From Allobosea sp. 117 (lineage in GTDB: Bacteria > Pseudomonadota > Alphaproteobacteria > Rhizobiales > Xanthobacteraceae): DNA of 64,000 nt. The stretch is from assembly GCF_000702305.1 (NCBI RefSeq), contig NZ_JNLC01000011.1, positions 468,914-532,913 of the forward strand, read 5' to 3'. Position 1 is the first letter of the stretch. The number at the start of each line of letters is the position of its first letter. The translations under genes and the position numbers were made by a program. The notes beneath the pieces were generated by a model. It was given only the letters and a program-made list of their open reading frames with translations, was not told the DNA's origin and did not search any database. Shown one piece after another: positions 43,670 through 51,585 of the stretch.

Positions 43670-44833
43670 TCAGTCGAGGTCGATCCAGTTCGGCCCCTCG
43701 ACCGGCACGGCGAGAAAGCGTTCGTTGACGAGCTGCCGGGTGGCGTCGGGATCGAGCCCGCCGAACAGTTCGGGGTGAATCCAGCGCGCGAGCGCCTCGA
43801 CGGTGAGGATGTCGAGCGGCGAATTGAGAAGCTGGTGGGAGAGCCCGTGGACGCGGCCCTCGCGCACCGCCTTGAGCCCCTGGAAGCCGGGGCGCGCGAC
43901 AACGCCCTTCAGCGTCTCGCGGGCGCGCGCCTCGCTGTATTCCGGGCCGATCAGCAGGCCGGCGGTGCCTTCCATATGGCTGCCGCCGGTGGCGATGTAG
44001 ACCGCCGGGTCCTGCACCACGATGTATTCGAGATTGAGCTTGCCGAAGGCGCGCGGGATCACCTCGTCGCCGATGTTGCGGCCGCCGACGAAGTCGATGA
44101 CCTCGCCGACATTGCCGCGCCCGGGCGAGCTGCAGCAGTCGCCGGTCATCGCCGCATGCGGCTCGAGGAACACCTTCGGGCGTGCCGCCGGATCGAGGGT
44201 CGCCACCTTGGCAGCGATGGTGTCGAGGCGGGCGCGGCGGAAGGCGAGGAACGCGTCCGCCTGCGCCTGCCTGCCGGTGGCGGCGCCGAGCAGCCGGAGG
44301 CTCGGCTCGAGGTTCTTCAGCGGATGGGTGAAGAAATCGATGATGACGACGGGGATGCCCGCCGCCTCGATCTTCGCCAGCTCCTCCTCGGTCGGCTGCG
44401 AGCCGAGCGAAAAAACGGCGAGGTCGGGCTTCGATGCGACCACCTGCTCGACCGACAGCGTGCCCGCCGAGCTCGCGACCTTCGCCAGGGCGTCGATCGC
44501 CGGGAACTTCGCGCGGTACTGCTCATAGGCGCGCTTACCGATGCGGTTGATGTCGCGCGGCCAGGCGGCGAGCATGCTCACCGGATCGGGATGGATGAGG
44601 GAGAGCGCGACGAGGAAACGCCCGTCGTCGATGAGCAGGCGCCGCGCGGGCGCCGCGAGCTCGATCTGCCGGCCGGTCACGTCGGTGAGCGTAAGAGCCG
44701 CCGTGAGGCCGGGCGGCAGCGGCGCGGCGGCGAGCAGCAGGCCGATCAGCACCGCCGCGACAGCCGCGCAGAGTTGAGCATAGCGACGCCCGTGAGCGGC
44801 CGGGAGCGGTTCTGAACAGGGGGGGCGAGGCAT
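43670..44833 (-). CDS. Siderophore ABC transporter periplasmic binding protein
   Basis: A 387-residue FecB/FepB-type receptor. An N-terminal hydrophobic stretch (about residues 20-45) follows a ~15-residue basic start. The mature part shows GRQIELAAPARRLLI, LAVFSLG, GIPVVIIDFF, VIDFVGGRNIGDE and VHGLSHQLLNSP. It delivers ferric siderophore to the permease and ATPase encoded at 32177-34008. No clear ribosome site precedes ATG 44833, so a slightly later start is possible. It is the first gene of the minus-strand biosynthetic run. No TonB receptor is in the window. Confidence 0.88.
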   Translation of the reverse strand: MPRPPCSEPLPAAHGRRYAQLCAAVAAVLIGLLLAAAPLPPGLTAALTLTDVTGRQIELAAPARRLLIDDGRFLVALSLIHPDPVSMLAAWPRDINRIGKRAYEQYRAKFPAIDALAKVASSAGTLSVEQVVASKPDLAVFSLGSQPTEEELAKIEAAGIPVVIIDFFTHPLKNLEPSLRLLGAATGRQAQADAFLAFRRARLDTIAAKVATLDPAARPKVFLEPHAAMTGDCCSSPGRGNVGEVIDFVGGRNIGDEVIPRAFGKLNLEYIVVQDPAVYIATGGSHMEGTAGLLIGPEYSEARARETLKGVVARPGFQGLKAVREGRVHGLSHQLLNSPLDILTVEALARWIHPELFGGLDPDATRQLVNERFLAVPVEGPNWIDLD

Positions 44834-44914
44834 CGGCCGACACGAATATCCGCGAAACGATGCGCGGACCTATCCTGCCTTCGGCCTCGGAGTGTCAACT
44901 TAATATTTCGTAAC

Positions 44915-44933
44915 GACTTCATTATAAGAAGTC
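44915..44933. promoter_or_regulatory. Inverted repeat GACTTC-N7-GAAGTC, candidate operator
   Basis: Perfect 6-bp arms with an AT-only spacer (ATTATAA), 82 nt upstream of the siderophore binding-protein start. The place suits an iron-dependent regulator, but it is not a standard Fur box. Confidence 0.4.
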
Positions 44934-45215
44934 TAATCTTAGTTTTGATGCACTCTAAACAATGATAATGGAGCCATATATTTATTTTGACTAATTCTGA
45001 ACTGTGAGTGGGGCTGTGCCTCGTCGTCGGCTGTCATCGGCCGAGGGCTACGACGACCTCACGGAAGAAGCGCCCGCGCGACGCGGCCTCATCGGGCCGC
45101 GCATGTCCGGGGCGAACGCGGTCCGGATCGCGGTCACGCCTGTCGATGTTTTCCATGATTTGAAATGCCGGACGGCATGTGCCCGCCGACGGGCGGCGTC
45201 CGGTTTCGGATTTGG

Positions 45216-45236
45216 CGCCGGCCGCACTGGCCGGCG
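45216..45236. repeat. GC hairpin after the 27-residue gene
   Basis: Perfect 8-bp arms CGCCGGCC / GGCCGGCG with a 5-nt loop. A second stem GGCCGGA / TCCGGCC (45240-45258) lies next to it. Both follow the small minus-strand gene and may end its transcript, though there is no U-tract. Confidence 0.45.
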
Positions 45237-45263
45237 GGAGGCCGGAGCGGCTCCGGCCCGTCA

Positions 45264-45347
45264 TCAATGCATGGTGCGGACCATGCGGATGGTGCCGGCC
45301 AGCAGAACGATCGCGAACATCGTGAAAAGAACCGTTTCAACGCCCAT
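45264..45347 (-). CDS. Small hydrophobic protein, 27 residues
   Basis: A very short gene with sequence MGVETVLFTMFAIVLLAGTI followed by RMVRTMH. Residues 5-20 form one membrane helix and the end is basic, so a single-span inner-membrane peptide with its C-terminus in the cytoplasm is expected. A strong AAGGAGA site lies 7 nt before the ATG, and hairpins follow the stop, which together support a real gene. I do not recognise a family. Its neighbours (siderophore receptor, unknown 95-residue protein) do not reveal a role. Confidence 0.55.
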   Translation of the reverse strand: MGVETVLFTMFAIVLLAGTIRMVRTMH

Positions 45348-45578
45348 TGCCCGTCTCCTTTTTCTTCAGGACGAGCGCAATTTAGCGATGAAGATGTAAA
45401 GTCACGCTAAGCGCACCGCGCAACTCCCATCGATCGGAGCAAGAACTCGTTAATCGGCGAGGCGGCGTGTGCAGCCGGTGTCGTTGCAGAAACGTGCCCC
45501 ACCCCGCAGCTGCTTCCGGTCCAGGGCTTTCGAGGGCGGTCCGAGGGCGCGGCGTCGCGTGCGCTCCCGCGCAGCGGG

Positions 45579-45866
45579 CTATTTGAGCGCCTCCTTGTGG
45601 AAGCAAATTTCATGACCCGTCGGCGACACCACCACGCAAACCCGCAGGCAGAGCCGTTTCACGGTCACGCCATTCGGGCCGACGATTTCCGCCTCGACGG
45701 GCCTGACGCGAAACCTGGCGTCGATGGTGACCTCTTCGGCCGCCTGATCTCCGAGCTTGGAGATCGCGGCATTCAGCACCATCTCCACGACCGCTCTGGT
45801 CCACGAGTCCTCCGTATGCGTGTCGACGAGATGATCTTCGATATATTGCCTGGTGAGCTCGACCAT
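45579..45866 (-). CDS. Hypothetical protein, 95 residues
   Basis: I do not recognise this protein. It starts MVELTRQYIEDHLVDTHTED, is acidic in its first half and has a beta-like second half (RFRVRPVEAEIVGPNGVTVK, then CLRVCVVVSPTGHEICFH). ATG 45866 has an excellent GGAGG site at spacing 5. There is no signal peptide or membrane helix, so it should be cytoplasmic. Three Cys and two His in the C-terminal third might bind metal, but no known motif is formed. Confidence 0.65.
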   Translation of the reverse strand: MVELTRQYIEDHLVDTHTEDSWTRAVVEMVLNAAISKLGDQAAEEVTIDARFRVRPVEAEIVGPNGVTVKRLCLRVCVVVSPTGHEICFHKEALK

Positions 45867-46189
45867 TCGTTCCTCCGCGTCCCCCAAGACAAGGAATTGA
45901 TAGGCGCATGGTTAGCCTGTGGGCTTGCCCTATCTGGCGGGGATGCCGACGGAAAAAGAGCAGCCCGCGACCTGCAGTGTGAAGTTGATCCCGCTGGCCG
46001 GATCGTTTCGACTGGCCAGATTTTGCTTCAACCACTCTAGGTGTTACGCGACGTCGACGCGCAGGCGATACACCGATGCGGCAGACAAGCATTCACCGCG
46101 TTGAACCGTCGCCGATACGGCGACGCATCTGCCAAATCTTCCGCAGAATTCATCAACGATACCACAATTGTGGTATCTTGCCATCGAAG
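45867..46189. other. Intergenic region with a perfect 20-bp palindrome
   Basis: A 323-base gap between divergent small genes. Apart from the palindrome at 46158-46177 I see nothing clear: frames on both strands lack ribosome sites and biased composition. Confidence 0.5.
46158..46177. promoter_or_regulatory. Perfect 20-bp palindrome, candidate operator
   Basis: GATACCACAATTGTGGTATC is fully self-complementary and AT-rich at its centre. It ends 12 nt before the first ATG of the following small gene, an ideal place for a dimeric repressor. No other copy is seen in the window. Confidence 0.6.
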
Positions 46190-46408
46190 ATGGGGGTGGC
46201 GATGACGATCGATCAGGCCAAGAAGAACTTCCTGGCGGAGTTTGAAGCTCTGAAAGCGAAGTATGGCGAGACGTTTTCCGATCTCAGGGTGGTACGGTTT
46301 ACTGGCAAGGATGGGGAAATCGTCCGGGACTGGGAGGATTACGTGCCCTATTCGTGTCGTACGGACGATGAGGGCCTGACCACATGCGAGAGCGAGAGGC
46401 CGATCTAG
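46190..46408 (+). CDS. Small acidic hypothetical protein
   Basis: A 72-residue protein (or 68 residues from ATG 46202, which has a G-rich stretch upstream). The first part is an amphipathic helix (TIDQAKKNFLAEFEALKAKY), then a short beta-like part RVVRFTGKDGEIVRDWEDY and a tail with two Cys (SCRTDDEGLTTCESE). No signal peptide or family is recognised. Cytoplasmic location is likely. A perfect 20-bp palindrome just upstream suggests tight control. Confidence 0.6.
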   Translation: MGVAMTIDQAKKNFLAEFEALKAKYGETFSDLRVVRFTGKDGEIVRDWEDYVPYSCRTDDEGLTTCESERPI

Positions 46409-46494
46409 GCCGTCCTCTCGCCGATGCGGGGCATGCCGGGTGGACGCGCCCGGATTTCGCGGAATGCCGCATCACGCGGCGATCGGGAACAAGA

Positions 46495-46532
46495 CAAAGC
46501 CGCGCGAACCGACATGGCTCGACGCGGCTTTG
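46495..46532. terminator. Bidirectional terminator-like hairpin
   Basis: Ten-bp arms CAAAGCCGCG / CGCGGCTTTG with an 18-nt loop lie between convergent genes (small acidic protein and mucR). The AAA/TTT ends give a short U-run in both directions. Confidence 0.55.
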
Positions 46533-46607
46533 CTGAAAATGGACGGCGACCGCTCTTCACGCAGCCGGCCGAAGCGACCCCGTGAGGTCGCGAAGGACGA
46601 CCGCCGA

Positions 46608-47075
46608 TCAGGCCGCCTTGCGGCCGCGGCCGCGGCCCTTGGCGGGCGCCGGCGGCGGGGTCGGCTTCTTGCGCTGCTGGCCGAGGCCCATCTTCTTCGC
46701 GAGGTTGGAGCGCGCGGCAGCATAGCTCGGCGCCACCATCGGATAATCGTTCGGCAGGCCCCACTTGGCGCGATATTCCTCGGGGGTCATGTTGTATTTC
46801 GTGCGCAGGTGCCGCTTGAGCGACTTGAACTTCAGGCCGTCCTCGAGGCAGATGATATATTCCGGCGTCACCGACTTCTTGACCGACACCGCCGGCTTCA
46901 GCACTTCTTCGGTCACTGCCGGAGCCGGATTGGCGAGGTTAAGCAGCGCCCCGTGCACCTTGGCGATCAAGTCCGGAAGCTCGGACGCCGGAACCGAGTT
47001 GTTGCCGACAAAGGCGGCCACGACGTCTGCGGTTAGGCTCAGAAAGCCGGCGGACGAACTATCTTGCTCGGACAT
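46608..47075 (-). CDS. mucR: MucR/Ros-family transcriptional regulator
   Basis: A 155-residue regulator. The N-terminal half ([25 protein letters not shown]) is the oligomerisation region. The DNA-binding part is [18 protein letters not shown] then [14 protein letters not shown]. Of the four zinc ligands of Ros, Cys76 and His89 are kept, while the second Cys is Asp79 and the last His is Tyr94, as in Ros/MucR proteins that fold without zinc. A basic Lys/Arg/Pro tail ends it. MucR proteins are global, H-NS-like silencers in Hyphomicrobiales. The upstream 389 bases are AT-rich, fitting autoregulation. Confidence 0.92.
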   Translation of the reverse strand: MSEQDSSSAGFLSLTADVVAAFVGNNSVPASELPDLIAKVHGALLNLANPAPAVTEEVLKPAVSVKKSVTPEYIICLEDGLKFKSLKRHLRTKYNMTPEEYRAKWGLPNDYPMVAPSYAAARSNLAKKMGLGQQRKKPTPPPAPAKGRGRGRKAA

Positions 47076-47464
47076 TTATTCTCTCCATGAGGGCGATGTT
47101 TCCGTCTAACATTTTTTGCGTAAACGTCAACAAGCATTGACATACAAAAATGGTATAACAGCCAATATAGATTTGATGGTATTGATACAGGCAGGTGCCA
47201 CGTTGCCTGCTCGGTCTGCCTAGGTGTTCATGCGTGGCCCGCGAATTCTGCCATAGCGGAAAACGATGTCGGCGACTCCCGCGGGCCGCAGCGAAGCTAT
47301 GCGGCAGTGCACAATCCGGTTACTGGTAAAATCTGCAGGCAAATTCGATCTTATCAAGCAATTGGTCGTTCGCCGGCAGCAGTCGCCACGGTCTTCCGTA
47401 AGGAAGTGGTGATTCGAAAGCTTCGATATTCAAATAAAATTTTAACCAAATCCGACTGGCGATC
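47076..47464. promoter_or_regulatory. AT-rich region upstream of mucR
   Basis: A 389-base gap with mucR reading away from one end and the TenA-family gene ending at the other. The first 100 bases are AT-rich with T-tracts and A-tracts, typical MucR target DNA, and contain GTCAA-N6-TTGAC at 47126-47141. No gene is supported. Confidence 0.45.
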
Positions 47465-48109
47465 TCAGTAGAGATGGTCGAAGAAGGCGCGCTCCAGTGC
47501 CACCGCCCGCGAGAACATGCTGCGGGCCTGCTCGGTGCTCGCCGCGTCGAGGCCTTCGCCAACACGGTCGAGCTCGCCGCGCAGCCAGCCGACGAAGCCG
47601 GCGAAGCCCGGATTGTTGTGGAGCGTGATCCATTCGGCATGCAGGAAGTGGGGCGGAAGCGCCGCGCCGGGGCGGTCGGCCCAGTCGAGATAGAGGCCTT
47701 CGGCGACCGCCAGCACGGCGAGGCAGGCGGCGTAGCTCCGGCTCTGCGCCGCTTCGCCCATCAACGACTGGAACGCGACGGTGACGGGCGACAGGGCGGG
47801 GGCGGCGCGCTCCGCTTCGCTCACGCCGAGCGTGTCGAAGGCGCGCTGGAAATAGGTGTTCTCGTCGGAGGTGATCATCGCCGCGAACTGGGCGAAGCGG
47901 ATGCGGGAGGGGAAGCGGTCGGCGGTGGCGATGGCGGCACCCAGAAGCGCCACGAAGCGATCGATGAACTGATAGTCCTGGACGAGATAGCGCCGCATCA
48001 CCTCTGTGGGCACCGCGCCGCGGAAGATCTCGTCGACGAAGCGGTGCTCCACCGCCGCCTTCCAATCCTGCGCATTCTCTGCCTTCAGGCGCGCGCTGAA
48101 ACCCGGCAT
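47465..48109 (-). CDS. TenA-family protein (thiaminase II-like)
   Basis: A 214-residue all-helical TenA/THI-4 protein. Landmarks: RYLVQDYQFIDRFVALLG, the pocket region YAACLAVLAVAEGLYLDWA and the C-terminal FSRAVALERAFFDHLY with the conserved Glu. The Cys that marks TenA_C enzymes (aminopyrimidine hydrolysis) is not at the usual place in AVLAVAEGLY, so this may be a TenA_E-type protein. It follows the SDR gene by 80 nt in the same direction. No other thiamin gene is near, so salvage of a thiamin breakdown product is only a guess. Confidence 0.87.
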   Translation of the reverse strand: MPGFSARLKAENAQDWKAAVEHRFVDEIFRGAVPTEVMRRYLVQDYQFIDRFVALLGAAIATADRFPSRIRFAQFAAMITSDENTYFQRAFDTLGVSEAERAAPALSPVTVAFQSLMGEAAQSRSYAACLAVLAVAEGLYLDWADRPGAALPPHFLHAEWITLHNNPGFAGFVGWLRGELDRVGEGLDAASTEQARSMFSRAVALERAFFDHLY

Positions 48110-48189
48110 GCCTCTCCTCCCTCGTGAATTGTCGGAAGGTGTATGGCGGCAGCCGTCGCCGGCGTCGAGAGCGGGCCGATCGCCCGCGG

Positions 48190-48984
48190 CTACATGCGGA
48201 TCGTCTGGCCGCCGTCGACCACCAGCACATGGCCGTTGACGAAGGAGGCCTCGTCGGAGGCGAGGAACACCGCGGCGCCGGCGATCTCCTCCGGCCGGCC
48301 CCAGCGGCCGATCGGCACCCGCACATCGACGAAGGCGGAGAAGGCGGCGTCGGCGACGAGATGGCGGTTCGTCTCGGTCGCGAACATGCCGGGCGCGATG
48401 GCATTGCTGGTGATGCCGTGGCGGGCATAGTCGACGGCGAGCGCGCGGGTGAGGCCGGTCAGACCTCCCTTGGCGCTGGTGTAGACCGGGTCGTCGCGGT
48501 TGGCGACGTGGCCGGCGATCGAGGTGACGGTGATCAGCCGCCCGTGGCGCTGCTCGACCATCAGCCGCGCCGCCTCGCGGGCCAGCAGCATCGGCGCGAC
48601 CAGATCGGTCTCGATCATCTGGCGCACCTCATCGTCGCCATACTGCGCCAGCGGCCGCCGGTCGCGGGCGCCGACATTGTTGACGAGGATGTCCAGCCGT
48701 CCGTGCGTGGCGGCGATCTGCGCGATTGCGGCGCGCCCGGCGGCGGCGTCGGTGACGTCAAAAGGCGCGATATCGATCCGCCCGCCGGTCGTCGCGCCCA
48801 GCGCCTCGGCCGCCGCTGCCAGCCGGTCGCGGTCGCGCCCGTTGATCACCACCGCGGCGCCCGCGCGGGCAAGGGCACCCGCCATCTCGTAGCCGAGGCC
48901 GCGCCCTGCGCCAGTGATAAGGGCGACGCGGCCTTCAAGCGAGAAGAGCGGTCGGGCGGGAGGGGTGCGGGTCTCGACAGGCAT
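48190..48984 (-). CDS. SDR-family oxidoreductase (gluconate 5-dehydrogenase-like)
   Basis: A 264-residue classical SDR with a complete active site: TGAGRGLGYE cofactor motif, NNVGAR, Ser in TVTSIAGHVANRD, and Tyr/Lys in YTSAK. The sequence from FSLEGRVALITG onward resembles gluconate 5-dehydrogenases, which reduce 5-ketogluconate, but related proteins act on many sugars and keto acids. ATG 48984 was chosen. It is upstream of the TenA-family gene on the same strand and divergent from the HPP protein. Confidence 0.87.
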   Translation of the reverse strand: MPVETRTPPARPLFSLEGRVALITGAGRGLGYEMAGALARAGAAVVINGRDRDRLAAAAEALGATTGGRIDIAPFDVTDAAAGRAAIAQIAATHGRLDILVNNVGARDRRPLAQYGDDEVRQMIETDLVAPMLLAREAARLMVEQRHGRLITVTSIAGHVANRDDPVYTSAKGGLTGLTRALAVDYARHGITSNAIAPGMFATETNRHLVADAAFSAFVDVRVPIGRWGRPEEIAGAAVFLASDEASFVNGHVLVVDGGQTIRM

Positions 48985-49131
48985 GGCGTGTCCGGAACGG
49001 TGGCGATTTTTCCCTTTTGCGCCGCCGATTCGCCACAGGCCACCCGAAAACAGGTCGTAGGAGTGCGGATTGACACTTTGCTGCAATCTAAGGCACCAAG
49101 TGCTCAAATTTAGTGCAGATGGTTTGGACGC

Positions 49132-49623
49132 ATGCGCCGCTACATCACTCGCCACCAGCCGCCCCACAAGCCGCATCACACCTTGCTCGCCGGTCTCGGT
49201 GGGCTGCTGGCCATCGCCATCGCGGGCGGGCTCAGCGTGCATGCCGGCACGCCGATGCTGATCGCGCCGTTCGGGGCGAGCTGCGTGCTGCTGTTCTCGC
49301 TGCCCGCCAGCCCGCTGTCGCAGCCGGCGAACGTCGTCGGCGGCCATGTGCTGGCGACCGCCGCCGCGCTCGCGCTGCACACCGTGCTGCCGGGTGAATG
49401 GTGGGCGGCCGCGCTCGCGGTCGGGGTGGCGATCTCGCTGATGGCGGCGCTTCGCGTCACCCATCCGCCGGCGGGCGCCGACCCGCTACTGGTGTTCGCC
49501 GCGGCGCATCCGGAATGGAGCTATCTCGTTATGCCGGTGCTGGCCGGCTCGGTGAGCCTGGTGGCGATCGCCAGCCTCTATCACCGCGCGACCGGCACCA
49601 CCTATCCGCTGCATCCGAACTGA
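49132..49623 (+). CDS. HPP-family membrane protein
   Basis: A 163-residue inner-membrane protein with four helices and the family motifs APFGASCVLLF, NVVGGH and RVTHPPAGADPLL, the last containing the name-giving HPP. Some relatives transport nitrite in plants and cyanobacteria; the bacterial function is mostly unknown. It stands alone, divergent from the SDR gene, and ends before a GC hairpin that it shares with ilvD. Confidence 0.88.
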   Translation: MRRYITRHQPPHKPHHTLLAGLGGLLAIAIAGGLSVHAGTPMLIAPFGASCVLLFSLPASPLSQPANVVGGHVLATAAALALHTVLPGEWWAAALAVGVAISLMAALRVTHPPAGADPLLVFAAAHPEWSYLVMPVLAGSVSLVAIASLYHRATGTTYPLHPN

Positions 49624-49636
49624 GAGGCGGCCGATC

Positions 49637-49658
49637 CCCGATGCGAACTCGCATCGGG
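49637..49658. terminator. Hairpin between HPP gene and ilvD
   Basis: CCCGATGCG / CGCATCGGG, a perfect 9-bp stem with a 4-nt loop, lies 13 nt after the HPP gene stop and 11 nt before the end of ilvD on the other strand. It could serve both transcripts, though U-tracts are absent. Confidence 0.55.
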
Positions 49659-49668
49659 ATGGCGAGCC

Positions 49669-51501
49669 TCACGGCACCCTGCGCACCGCGCCCTTGGCGG
49701 CACTGGTGGTGAGCGCCGCATAGGCGCGCAGCGCCGTCGAGATCGCGCGCTTGCGCGGCTCGGCCGGCTTCCAGCCGAGCGCGTCCTGCTCCTCGCGCCG
49801 CGCCGCAAGCGTTGCGTCGTCGACGGCGAGGTGGATGCGCCGGTTCGGGATGTCGATCTCGATAATGTCGCCCTCGCGCACCAGGCCGATGGTGCCGCCC
49901 TCGGCCGCCTCGGGTGAGACGTGGCCGATGGAAAGCCCCGAGGAGCCGCCGGAGAAACGCCCATCGGTGACCAGCGCGCAGGCTTTGCCGAGGCCCTTCG
50001 ACTTCAGATAGCTGGTCGGGTAGAGCATCTCCTGCATGCCCGGCCCGCCGCGCGGCCCTTCATAGCGGATCAGCACGATGTCGCCCGGCTTGACCCGGCC
50101 GCCGAGAATGGCGGAGACCGACGCGTCCTGGCTCTCGAACAGCCGGACCGGGCCGGTGAAGGTCAGGATCGAGGCGTCGACGCCCGCCGTCTTTACGATG
50201 CAGCCGTCCTCGGCGAGATTGCCGAACAGCACCGCGAGGCCGCCATCCTTCGAATAGGCGTGCTCCGCGTTCCGGATCACGCCCTTCTCGCGGTCGAGGT
50301 CCAATTCGTCGTAGCGCCGGTTCTGGCTGAAGGCGACCTGCGTCGGCACGCCGCCCGGCGCGGCGCGGTAGAAGTCATGCACCGCCTGGCTCTTGGTGCG
50401 CACCACGTCCCAGCGGTCAAGCGCGGCGCCGAGCGTGCCGGAATGGACGTTGCCGACCGTGGTGTCGATCAGCCCGGCGCGGTCGAGCTCGCCGAGGATG
50501 CCCATGATGCCACCCGCCCGGTGGACGTCCTCCATGTGGATGTCGGCGACGGCGGGGGCCACCTTGCACAGCACCGGCACGCGGCGCGACAACCGGTCGA
50601 TGTCGGCCATGGTGAAGTCGACCTCGCCTTCCTGCGCGGCGGCGAGCAGGTGCAGCACGGTGTTGGTCGAGCCGCCCATGGCGATGTCGAGCGTCATCGC
50701 GTTCTCGAACGCCTTGAAGCTCGCCACCGCGCGCGGCAGCACGCTCGCGTCGTCCTGCTCGTAATAGCGGCGAGCGAGATCGACCGCGAGGTGGCCGGCC
50801 TCGACGAAGAGCCGCTCGCGGTCGGCATGGGTCGCCAGCGTCGAGCCGTTGCCCGGCAAAGCGAGGCCGAGCGCCTCGGTGAGGCAGTTCATCGAATTGG
50901 CGGTGAACATGCCGGAGCAGGAGCCGCAGGTCGGGCAGGCCGAGCGCTCCATCACCTTCACGTCCTCGTCGGAGACGCGCTCGTCGGCCGCGGCCACCAT
51001 GGCGTCGATCAGGTCGACCTTCTTGGCACCGGTGGAGAGGATCACCTTGCCGGCTTCCATCGGGCCGCCGGAGACGAAGACGGTCGGGATGTTGAGGCGC
51101 AGGCTCGCCATCAGCATGCCGGGGGTGATCTTGTCGCAATTGGAGATGCAGACCATGGCGTCGGCGCAATGCGCGTTGACCATGTATTCGACGCTGTCGG
51201 CGATGAGCTCGCGCGAGGGCAGCGAATAGAGCATGCCGTCATGGCCCATCGCGATGCCGTCGTCGACCGCGATGGTGTTGAACTCCTTGGCGACGCCGCC
51301 GGCCTTCTCGATCTCCCGCGCGACGAGCTGGCCGAGATCCTTCAGGTGCACGTGCCCCGGCACGAACTGCGTGAAGGAATTCACCACCGCGATGATCGGC
51401 TTGCCGAAATCGCCATCCTTCATGCCGGTGGCGCGCCACAGGCCACGGGCGCCGGCCATGTTGCGGCCGTGGGTGGAGGTGCGGGAACGATAGGCGGGCA
51501 T
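49669..51501 (-). CDS. ilvD: Dihydroxy-acid dehydratase
   Basis: A 610-residue enzyme matching the E. coli-type IlvD over its length, e.g. [43 protein letters not shown] and [17 protein letters not shown]. The Cys residues of the last two motifs hold the iron-sulfur cluster. It dehydrates 2,3-dihydroxy-isovalerate and 2,3-dihydroxy-3-methylvalerate in valine and isoleucine synthesis. Its neighbours are unrelated. Given its strong match it is most likely the housekeeping copy; a sugar-acid dehydratase role is less likely. Confidence 0.95.
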   Translation of the reverse strand: MPAYRSRTSTHGRNMAGARGLWRATGMKDGDFGKPIIAVVNSFTQFVPGHVHLKDLGQLVAREIEKAGGVAKEFNTIAVDDGIAMGHDGMLYSLPSRELIADSVEYMVNAHCADAMVCISNCDKITPGMLMASLRLNIPTVFVSGGPMEAGKVILSTGAKKVDLIDAMVAAADERVSDEDVKVMERSACPTCGSCSGMFTANSMNCLTEALGLALPGNGSTLATHADRERLFVEAGHLAVDLARRYYEQDDASVLPRAVASFKAFENAMTLDIAMGGSTNTVLHLLAAAQEGEVDFTMADIDRLSRRVPVLCKVAPAVADIHMEDVHRAGGIMGILGELDRAGLIDTTVGNVHSGTLGAALDRWDVVRTKSQAVHDFYRAAPGGVPTQVAFSQNRRYDELDLDREKGVIRNAEHAYSKDGGLAVLFGNLAEDGCIVKTAGVDASILTFTGPVRLFESQDASVSAILGGRVKPGDIVLIRYEGPRGGPGMQEMLYPTSYLKSKGLGKACALVTDGRFSGGSSGLSIGHVSPEAAEGGTIGLVREGDIIEIDIPNRRIHLAVDDATLAARREEQDALGWKPAEPRKRAISTALRAYAALTTSAAKGAVRRVP

Positions 51502-51585
51502 GGGCTCTTCTCCGGACGTCGCGGGGGCTTATGCGCTCAGCCCGCGCGCATCGCAACGCCTGATTCGATCAATTCCAGAAGGGTT

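Larger units (their letters stand above)
44834..45263. promoter_or_regulatory. Promoter region of the siderophore operon and flanking spacer
   Basis: This 430-base gap is strongly AT-rich at 44895-45000, unlike the rest of the window. It contains the inverted repeat GACTTC-N7-GAAGTC (44915-44933), the word TCTAAACAATGATAATGG near 44954 that resembles Fur/Irr half-sites, and a strong GC hairpin at 45216-45236. No protein gene is convincing here. Confidence 0.45.
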
